Below, one piece after another: positions 6,281 to 11,498 of a stretch of DNA of 11,498 nt. Under the pieces are notes generated by a model, which worked only from the letters and a program-made list of their open reading frames with translations, was not told the origin of the DNA and did not search any database. Each line of letters opens with the position of its first letter. Position 1 is the first letter of the stretch. Source of the DNA: Kiritimatiellales bacterium (GTDB lineage Bacteria; Verrucomicrobiota; Kiritimatiellia; Kiritimatiellales; Pontiellaceae); the NCBI GenBank assembly GCA_030588285.1, contig JAUUYK010000010.1, positions 1-11,498 on the forward strand, read 5' to 3'. The translations under genes and the position numbers were made by a program.

Positions 6281-7171
6281 ATGGCACAGCCACTCGACCA
6301 CAAAGAACTACTGAAGAAAGTTCGCCGAATTCAAATTTCGACAAAACACGCCGTGAACGACGTGTTTGCCGGGCAGTACCATTCCACCTTTAAGGGGCGC
6401 GGAATGGAGTTCGACGAGGTACGCGAATATGTGCCCGGCGACGACATTCGGTCGATCGACTGGAATGTGACAGCCCGCACCGGGGCACCGCACATTAAGA
6501 AATTTGTCGAAGAGCGTGAGATGACTGTAATGCTCATCGTCGATATCAGCGCCTCCAATCTTTTTGGGAGCGGCACCCAAATGAAGCGCGATCTTGCGAC
6601 GGAAGTCGCCGCGGTACTGGCCTTTTCCGCCATTCGTAATAATGACCGGATTGGACTGATTCTTTTTGCCGAGGAGGTGGAGAAATATATTCCGCCGAAA
6701 AAAGGGACGCGTCATGTCCTTCGTCTCATTCGAGAAATGCTGACTCATCAGCCTCAGGGGAAAGGAACCAATGTGGTGCCCGCACTCGACTACCTCAACC
6801 ACATCAGCTCCCGTAAAAATGTCACCTTCCTTATTTCCGACTTCATGTTTAACGACGACTACGAACAACTGCTAAAAGTCACGGGGCGGCGTCACGATCT
6901 CATCAGTGTGGTCATCGGCGACAAACGGGAAATCGCGTGGCCGGATATCGGCATTATTAATTGGCACGATGCCGAAACCGGAGAAAAAATTCTGGTTGAT
7001 ACCTCCAGCAAAAAGGTGCGCAACCAACTCGACCTGGAACAAACCCGCCGAGCCGGCCGAATCGACGACATGCACCGCAAGGCCGGCATCGACACGATCC
7101 GCCTCTTCGCCGGCGAGCCCTACGACAAACAATTCATCCAATTTTTCCGGAAACGCACTCAGAGGCGATAA
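6281..7171 (+). CDS. DUF58 protein with VWA-like MIDAS motif
   Basis: A 296-residue cytoplasmic protein. The DUF58 signature GRGMEFDEVREYVPGDDIRSIDWNVTAR lies at 39-66. A von Willebrand A-like fold follows, with MIDAS residues D88-I-S90-A-S92 (MLIVDISASN), a candidate Thr163 in GKGTNVVPAL, and Asp187 in FLISDFMF. All three metal-site elements are present, so cation binding is likely. DUF58 genes nearly always follow moxR and are thought to act as the ATPase's adaptor. The start ATG lies 21 bases after the moxR stop and lacks a good SD (only GCGAG further upstream), suggesting reliance on the upstream gene. It contains no membrane segments, unlike the two VWA proteins further down. Confidence 0.93.
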   Translation: MAQPLDHKELLKKVRRIQISTKHAVNDVFAGQYHSTFKGRGMEFDEVREYVPGDDIRSIDWNVTARTGAPHIKKFVEEREMTVMLIVDISASNLFGSGTQMKRDLATEVAAVLAFSAIRNNDRIGLILFAEEVEKYIPPKKGTRHVLRLIREMLTHQPQGKGTNVVPALDYLNHISSRKNVTFLISDFMFNDDYEQLLKVTGRRHDLISVVIGDKREIAWPDIGIINWHDAETGEKILVDTSSKKVRNQLDLEQTRRAGRIDDMHRKAGIDTIRLFAGEPYDKQFIQFFRKRTQRR

Positions 7172-7181
7172 TCACCCACCC

Positions 7182-8198
7182 ATGAACACAGAAAAACACA
7201 GCTCCAAAACCAAAAAATACATGCACATTCGTGTTCTTCCGTGGCTTATTCCAATTCTGCTAGTCGGGTGCAAACCGGAGGAACAAAAGAGCCTCCCGCA
7301 GGATCGGCTGACGGTGATCTACTCCATCGATCGCGAAACCATCCAAATCGGCGATCCCGTTGAACTCATTCTTACGGCTTATTTTCCAACCAACGGCGTT
7401 CTGAAACTTCCAGAAATCGGACGGAATAAGGATGTGGTTCTGTTGAAACGCGACTGGACCACCCTTCCGCGCGAAGATGGGCTGACCCAATCCGAATCGC
7501 GCTATTCCATCACCTCCTTCCGCCTCGGCCACCATGCCATTTCAACCAACCCCATTTCCTGCATAAGCGGGAATGAAACCTTCACAACCAACTTTCCTTC
7601 GGTGGTTTTGACCGTTGAAACCTCCCTCACGGCCGAGAGCACGTCGGAAATCGCCGACCTTAAACCCGTCCAAAAACTAAAAGGACGGATTCCATCGTGG
7701 ATTTGGATTTCACTTCTGGTTGCCCTGATCGCATTTTTAATTGGGCTCATTTCTTCTAAACTATGGAAGCACCGAGCGGTGATCCTGCCCCAAGTTCCGG
7801 TTATTCCCCCTCATGTGCTGGCGATTCAAGCCTTAGCCGATTTAAAAAGAAAGGGCCTGCTGGAGAACGAGGAGTGCAACCCGTTCTACACCGAGCTCTC
7901 GCTCATTCTACGCACCTATCTTGACGGGCGGTTCAGCCTAAATGCACCCGAAGAAACCACGGAAGAGATTATTGAACAGTTGAGCACCTCCCCCGAACTC
8001 GACGGCAACCAACGTAATATTCTCCAGGACTTCATGCGACAAGCCGACATGGTTAAATTTGCCAAAGGCCACCCCGACCGCTCCACCATGGAAGCCGCCT
8101 TCGACACCACGGAACAGTTCGTTGAACAAACCAAATTTATCGAAGAACCCGTTCCGGAAATCAAAAATCAAAAATCGGAAATCACAACGTCTCCATGA
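7182..8198 (+). CDS. BatD-like lipoprotein with one internal transmembrane segment
   Basis: A 338-residue protein. After a polar 13-residue head, MHIRVLPWLIPILLVGC forms a short lipoprotein signal with lipobox LVGC and Cys30. Residues 40-150 are beta-rich (IQIGDPVELILTAYFPTNGVLKLPEI and following), like the N-terminal domain of BatD/DUF4381-type proteins. A single span lies at 172-191 (SWIWISLLVALIAFLIGLIS). The helical C-terminal part contains NPFYTELSLILRTYLDGRFSLNAPEETTEEI (233-263), a pattern seen in proteins that sit between DUF58 and BatA in these operons. Predicted topology is periplasmic beta domain, one span, cytoplasmic tail. It is much shorter than classical BatD. The ATG at 7182 or the in-frame ATG at 7221 could be the start; neither has an SD, and 7221 gives a more usual signal length. 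It ends in an ATGA overlap with the next gene. Family assignment is moderate; function is inferred from context. Confidence 0.8.
   Translation: MNTEKHSSKTKKYMHIRVLPWLIPILLVGCKPEEQKSLPQDRLTVIYSIDRETIQIGDPVELILTAYFPTNGVLKLPEIGRNKDVVLLKRDWTTLPREDGLTQSESRYSITSFRLGHHAISTNPISCISGNETFTTNFPSVVLTVETSLTAESTSEIADLKPVQKLKGRIPSWIWISLLVALIAFLIGLISSKLWKHRAVILPQVPVIPPHVLAIQALADLKRKGLLENEECNPFYTELSLILRTYLDGRFSLNAPEETTEEIIEQLSTSPELDGNQRNILQDFMRQADMVKFAKGHPDRSTMEAAFDTTEQFVEQTKFIEEPVPEIKNQKSEITTSP
8156..8183 (+). repeat. Four-unit heptamer tandem repeat inside the BatD-like gene end
   Basis: Two AAAAATC units are flanked on each side by a GGAAATC unit, giving four perfectly phased 7-base units in 28 bases. The array encodes part of the last residues (EIKNQKSEI) of the BatD-like protein, ending 15 bases before its stop codon. 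The 7-base period is out of step with codons, so the repeat is a DNA-level feature and not a protein repeat. Confidence 0.75.
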
Positions 8199-9157
8199 CC
8201 TTCGCCTCCCCCATCCTATTGTTGTTGCTCCTGCTGATCCCGTTATTGGCCTGGTTGCGGTATTTCATGATCCGCAAACAGTCGATGCAATTTAGTAGCC
8301 GCAAAATTTTAGCCGGTCTGCCGAAGAGTTGGCGCATTCGGATTCAGCCGATTTTCCCGCTCTTATACAGCCTTGGACTCGCCTGCCTAATCGTGGCCTT
8401 TGCCCGACCGCAACGCGGCCTCGATGATAGCCGCGTGCGAACCGAAGCCGTTGATATTATTTTACTCATCGACCTTTCAGAATCGATGGAAACCATGGAC
8501 TTTGAAAAATTCAGCCGCCGGATGAGCCGGCTAGATGCCTCCAAAAATGTGATTGAACGCTTCCTACAACGACGGCCAAATGATCGTATTGGCATGGTTG
8601 GATTTGCAACATTACCCTACGCCGTTGCCCCGCTCACACTCGACCATGGCTGGCTGGTCCAACGCATGGAGGGATTGCACACCGGCATGCTCGACGGAAG
8701 AAGCACCGCGATCGGCGATGGCATTGCCTCGGCCATTAACCGCCTGCGGGAAAGCGAAGCCACGAGTAAAGTGATTATTCTCCTAACCGATGGAGCCAAT
8801 AATTCAGGAACCCTTTCTCCGGAAAATGCGGCCAGTGCGGCCGAAGCCATTGGTATTAAAATCTATACCATCGGAGCCGGCGGAGCGCGGACTGGATTTT
8901 TTATGCAACGCCAAGAGGTGGATGAAACCACCCTGAAAAAAATTGCAAAAACCACCGCGGCCAAATTTTACCGGGCAAAAAATCTAGAGACGCTTGAATC
9001 CGTCTACGAAGAGATCGATCAGCTCGAAAAAACCGTGATCGAAGTCGAACGCTTCACCCGCTTCGAGGAAGCGTCCAAGAGGTGGATCATTGCCGGCATT
9101 TTATTCTTACTGATAGAACAACTTTTAGGGTTAACAAAACTGGGACGGTTGCCCTAA
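8195..9157 (+). CDS. batA: BatA-like VWA-domain membrane protein
   Basis: A 320-residue inner-membrane protein. Two N-terminal spans (about 5-24 and 54-70, the second ending in FARPQRG, the Bat-type ARPQ motif) lead into a VWA domain at about 85-280 and a C-terminal span (297-313). The MIDAS is complete: D93-L-S95-E-S97 (LLIDLSESM), Thr171 in GRSTAIGDGI, and Asp199 in LLTDGANNSG. In this topology the VWA domain sits between the second and third spans and can bind a divalent cation and protein ligands. The start forms an ATGA overlap with the preceding stop, so translation is probably coupled. It pairs with the following BatB-like gene; the two are divergent paralogues with the same layout. 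The symbol follows gene order and topology; a generic VWA annotation would also be fair. Confidence 0.92.
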   Translation: MTFASPILLLLLLLIPLLAWLRYFMIRKQSMQFSSRKILAGLPKSWRIRIQPIFPLLYSLGLACLIVAFARPQRGLDDSRVRTEAVDIILLIDLSESMETMDFEKFSRRMSRLDASKNVIERFLQRRPNDRIGMVGFATLPYAVAPLTLDHGWLVQRMEGLHTGMLDGRSTAIGDGIASAINRLRESEATSKVIILLTDGANNSGTLSPENAASAAEAIGIKIYTIGAGGARTGFFMQRQEVDETTLKKIAKTTAAKFYRAKNLETLESVYEEIDQLEKTVIEVERFTRFEEASKRWIIAGILFLLIEQLLGLTKLGRLP

Positions 9158-9194
9158 CCAGGAACCACACCGCTCGGCTCACTCGTTAAATACT

Positions 9195-10196
9195 ATGAAA
9201 TGGAATAATCCAGACATTTTGATGTGGTTGCTCGTGCTACTGCCGCTGTTATTAATCACCGGTTTGATGATCAAGCAGCGCACCAAATTGCTTGCCCGCA
9301 TGGCGCAGCAAGGCCTTTGGCCAACCCTGTTGCCGGGCTTATCACTCCGAAGACTCCGGTTCAAAAACGTGCTCCGGCTCGCGATCCTTGCTTTATTGAT
9401 TACCGCTCTTGCACGGCCGCAATGGGGCTTTAAATGGGAAGAGGTAAAGCAGCGGGGCCTTAGCATTATTGTAACGCTAGACACCTCAAAAAGTATGCTC
9501 GCACAAGATATTAAACCCAACCGCTTGCAACAGGCAAAGTGGGGGGTGCGCGATTTGGTTCGGGAGCTGCGCGGCGATCGAATTGGGCTCGTGGCCTTTG
9601 CCGGCGCCGCCTTCTTGCAGTGCCCAGCCACGATCGACTATGCCGCATTTTTGATGATGCTCGACGATGTTTATGCCGGCATTGTGCCCGTCGGAGGAAC
9701 GGATCTTTTCCAAGCCTTGGAGACGTCAATCGAAAGTTTTGAAAAGATGAAGGAGAGCGCTTCAGACAAGGTTATTATTCTGATTTCCGATGGGGAAGGC
9801 CATACCGGCGATCCGCTGGTCTTGCTCAAAAAACTAAAGGAACAAGGAATTCGAGTGTTCACCATCGGCGTGGGTTCCAAAGACGGCAGCATGATCGAAA
9901 CCTCCGACGGCCTCGTTAAAAACGAGGACGGTCATGTGATTAAAAGTCATCTTAATGAAGAGCTCCTCGAACGAATTGCATTTGAAACCGGCGGGTTTTA
10001 CGTCCGCTCCGCGCCGGGCGATTTCGGACTGGAACGCGTTTACCAGCAAGGCATTGCCGAACTACAGCGTGAGGAGCATGAATCACGGATCTCTAAGACG
10101 TGGACGGAGCGATTCCAATGGCTTATTGGCGTGGCTCTACTTCTGCTGCTTCTTGAAGCCATGGTGCGACCCACTAAAAAGCGGAGCCAAAAATGA
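9195..10196 (+). CDS. batB: BatB-like VWA-domain membrane protein
   Basis: A 333-residue paralogue of the preceding protein with the same plan: spans at about 8-26 and 58-73 (ending in ALARPQWG), a VWA domain at about 88-290, and a C-terminal span at 307-323 followed by a basic tail. The MIDAS is complete: D96-T-S98-K-S100 (VTLDTSKSM), Thr169 in VGGTDLFQAL, and Asp199 in ILISDGEGHTGDP. VGGTD and SDGEGHTG are typical of BatB-type members. It differs from the BatA-like protein in a longer insert after the fourth strand region (about 228-252). It starts 37 bases after the upstream stop with no SD in reach, the only sizeable gap in the lower part of the operon. It ends in an ATGA overlap with the TPR gene. 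Confidence 0.92.
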   Translation: MKWNNPDILMWLLVLLPLLLITGLMIKQRTKLLARMAQQGLWPTLLPGLSLRRLRFKNVLRLAILALLITALARPQWGFKWEEVKQRGLSIIVTLDTSKSMLAQDIKPNRLQQAKWGVRDLVRELRGDRIGLVAFAGAAFLQCPATIDYAAFLMMLDDVYAGIVPVGGTDLFQALETSIESFEKMKESASDKVIILISDGEGHTGDPLVLLKKLKEQGIRVFTIGVGSKDGSMIETSDGLVKNEDGHVIKSHLNEELLERIAFETGGFYVRSAPGDFGLERVYQQGIAELQREEHESRISKTWTERFQWLIGVALLLLLLEAMVRPTKKRSQK

Positions 10197-11110
10197 ACGC
10201 GGATCAACACAAATTTATCGGGGGAAAATCCGGCTGGCTTCTTGTGGCGCTAGGGCTCCTAATGGCTACGGTTGCGCACGCGGAGGAAACCCCTCGCTCA
10301 TCGATGCATAACGGGTTGAAGGCCTATAAAAAAGGCGACTACACCCATGCGGTTGAGTCCCTAGAAAAAACCGTCTTGGAATTTCCGGCCCTAGGAAAGT
10401 ATAACCTCGGCAATGCGCAGTATCGGCTGGGAAATTATAAGGAAGCCGCCAACAGCTTTAACGAAGCACTGCATACGTCTGAGTTGGAACTCCAAGCGAA
10501 GGCCTATTTTAACCGCGGCAATGCCCTGCTCGCGCAGACCACGGATTTGGCTGGGCAGGAGCAGATCGGAAAAGCAATTGAGCTAACGTTCCAAGCAAAA
10601 GATATGTTTGAAAAATCGATTTTACTCGTTCCCGACGATCGGGCCGCCAAGCAAAACTTTGAGCGGGCGCAACAGCTCCGGCTCACGTTGGAATACAACC
10701 TCGGCACGTGGTATTTCGACCAGGCAGAATCGCTGTTGCAAGAGTATAAAGCGAAAGATGCCCAAACGAACTACCAACACGCACTGAAGCAGTTTAACCA
10801 TATCTTGGGCAATGTTGATCCCGATCACGGCGAATCTGAGCAGCGAATTCCAATCATCCAAGACCGATTAGACCTGCTGCAAAAAGCGGTTAAAACCGCC
10901 GAAGTGGATCTGCAAATTGCACTGCAACAAATTAAGGACTATCAATATATGCTCGCCACGCAACGATTGACAACGGAGACCGATGACCGGAAATATGCGT
11001 TCGATATTAAGCCTGATTTAAAAAAACAGTATGAAGAGACGATCCAGAAAAATCAGGCGGTATTGAAAATTATTGCAGACCTTTTCCCATCGAAAAACTT
11101 AGTTAAATGA
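10193..11110 (+). CDS. Exported TPR-repeat protein, BatC-like
   Basis: A 305-residue protein with a signal peptide: hydrophobic WLLVALGLLMATVAHA (15-30) and probable cleavage after AHA, before EETPRS. The mature part begins with tetratricopeptide units at about 37-70 (NGLKAYKKGDYTHAVESLEKTV), 67-98 (LGKYNLGNAQYRLGNYKEAANSFNEAL) and about 103-146 (AYFNRGNALLAQ and following), then a helical region to the end. TPR units mediate protein-protein contacts, and the location is periplasmic. It starts by an ATGA overlap and has GGAG six bases before its ATG; it ends in another ATGA overlap with the next gene. BatC proteins usually combine TPRs with a low-complexity Gln/Asp-rich tail. That tail is absent here and appears in the next gene, so this looks like half of a split BatC. 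The symbol is withheld for that reason. Confidence 0.85.
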   Translation: MNADQHKFIGGKSGWLLVALGLLMATVAHAEETPRSSMHNGLKAYKKGDYTHAVESLEKTVLEFPALGKYNLGNAQYRLGNYKEAANSFNEALHTSELELQAKAYFNRGNALLAQTTDLAGQEQIGKAIELTFQAKDMFEKSILLVPDDRAAKQNFERAQQLRLTLEYNLGTWYFDQAESLLQEYKAKDAQTNYQHALKQFNHILGNVDPDHGESEQRIPIIQDRLDLLQKAVKTAEVDLQIALQQIKDYQYMLATQRLTTETDDRKYAFDIKPDLKKQYEETIQKNQAVLKIIADLFPSKNLVK

Positions 11111-11498
11111 AGATTCTACTATCCATCCTATTCTTAAGCACGAGTCTGTTCGTATTCGCTGATTTGGAGGTCGATTCGACCTATTTTCATCCGGCCGCTT
11201 CGATGTATATTCATGGCGACGGGTCCTCCGCCAGCAACCTGGTTGTGCAGGGACTTTCATTATTTCCCGAAGATGGGAAACTGCTCCGGCTCAAAGAACT
11301 GATCGACCAGCAGCAGAAAGATAAAGAGAACCAAGAGAAGCAGGATCAAGAACAACAGGAAAATGAGGATCAGGATAAACCGCAGGATGAAGAACAGGAT
11401 CAGTATGAAGAACAGGATCAGGACGACTCGCAAGATCCGCCGCAAGAGGAAGAAAAGGAGCAAGATCCAAAACAGGATCCAGAACAACCAGCGGAACC
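11107..11498 (+). CDS. Exported protein with Gln/Glu/Asp-rich tail, cut by the window edge (BatC/BatE-like)
   Basis: Reading from the ATG at 11107 gives an uninterrupted frame of 130 codons to the window edge. It starts with a signal peptide, MKILLSILFLSTSLFVFA (1-18), with cleavage before DLEVDS. Residues about 28-66 (HPAASMYIHGDGSSASNLVVQGLSLFPEDGKLLRLKELI) resemble one TPR hairpin. From residue 67 on the sequence is almost only Q, E, D, K, N and P, strongly negative and probably disordered. It overlaps the preceding stop by ATGA and is therefore the next member of the operon. Gln/Asp-rich tails are known from BatC proteins of Bacteroides and Leptospira. The rest of the gene, perhaps with a membrane span or BatD-like part, lies beyond the window. 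Function is unknown beyond this context. Confidence 0.78.
   Translation, partial: MKILLSILFLSTSLFVFADLEVDSTYFHPAASMYIHGDGSSASNLVVQGLSLFPEDGKLLRLKELIDQQQKDKENQEKQDQEQQENEDQDKPQDEEQDQYEEQDQDDSQDPPQEEEKEQDPKQDPEQPAE
11305..11498 (+). repeat. Low-complexity CAG/GAT/GAA-rich coding repeat
   Basis: The stretch is built from loosely repeated GAACAGGATCAG-like units, encoding QD/EQ-rich residues 67 to at least 130 of the exported protein. The opposite strand shows an artificial poly-Leu/Phe/Ile frame. The array continues past the window edge, so its full length is not visible. Confidence 0.7.

Noticed and set aside
6308..6868. Long minus-strand open frame opposite the DUF58 gene
   Set aside because: It lies fully inside a strongly conserved gene on the other strand and shows no recognisable motifs or SD.
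6906..7181. Open reading upstream of the BatD-like gene in the same frame, overlapping the DUF58 gene
   Set aside because: The DUF58 frame is clearly coding to 7171, and the upstream residues in this frame are low-complexity Pro/Ala/Ser without family resemblance. The real gene starts at 7182 or 7221.
11260..11487. Minus-strand frame of 75 codons encoding an almost pure Leu/Ile/Phe protein, looking like a membrane peptide
   Set aside because: It is the reverse complement of the CAG/GAT/GAA-rich coding stretch of the + strand gene. The hydrophobicity is an artefact of codon complementarity.
1..11498. Search for tRNA, rRNA, CRISPR arrays, transposases or integrases
   Set aside because: None is visible. 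The genes are compact and uninterrupted, and no mobile-element ends or target duplications are apparent.

Overview
The window looks like chromosomal DNA from a Gram-negative bacterium of roughly even base composition. The protein styles suggest the PVC / Kiritimatiellota-Verrucomicrobiota-Lentisphaerota neighbourhood: a Bat/MoxR operon with a reduced BatD-like lipoprotein, an ECF sigma factor paired with a zinc-less single-pass partner, and many starts without a Shine-Dalgarno (SD) sequence. The lineage is inferred from gene content and not shown by any marker gene. There are no RNA genes, no insertion sequences, no CRISPR arrays, and no broken genes apart from the one cut by the right edge.

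Left block (1-3710). A 480-residue SelO/YdiU protein adenylyltransferase lies on the + strand (101-1543). It converges on a two-gene minus-strand unit: a HAD-superfamily phosphatase with a DWNGT nucleophile motif (3021-3653), then, 25 bases later, a FAD-dependent monooxygenase (1595-2995) with a DnaJ-type CXXCXGXG zinc-binding segment on its N-terminus. A perfect TATAAT on the minus strand at 3717-3722 is the likely -10 box of this unit.

Middle block (3766-5272). An ECF sigma-70 factor (4274-4915, minus) overlaps by ATGA a one-pass membrane protein (3819-4277, minus) that is probably its anti-sigma partner. A hairpin with a nine-T tract (3766-3803) ends the unit. The 357-base intergenic stretch between the sigma gene and the divergent operon holds several inverted repeats, including a perfect 8-8-8 palindrome, and the moxR promoter region.

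Right block (5273-11498, + strand). This is a Bat-type (Bacteroides aerotolerance-type) operon, in order: a MoxR AAA+ ATPase; a DUF58 protein with a von Willebrand-like MIDAS motif; a BatD-like lipoprotein with one internal membrane segment; two membrane-anchored VWA proteins (BatA-like, BatB-like); an exported TPR protein (BatC-like); and a second exported protein with an extremely Gln/Glu/Asp-rich tail, cut by the window edge. Three of the six junctions are ATGA overlaps, and only moxR has a strong SD. By analogy with known MoxR-VWA systems, the ATPase probably remodels or loads a client through the VWA proteins at the inner membrane, with the BatD-like and TPR proteins providing periplasmic interaction surfaces.

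The operon type is known. The unusual points are the split BatC, the lipoprotein mini-BatD, the adjacent ECF sigma pair, the zinc-ribbon/monooxygenase fusion, and a heptamer tandem repeat at a coding junction.
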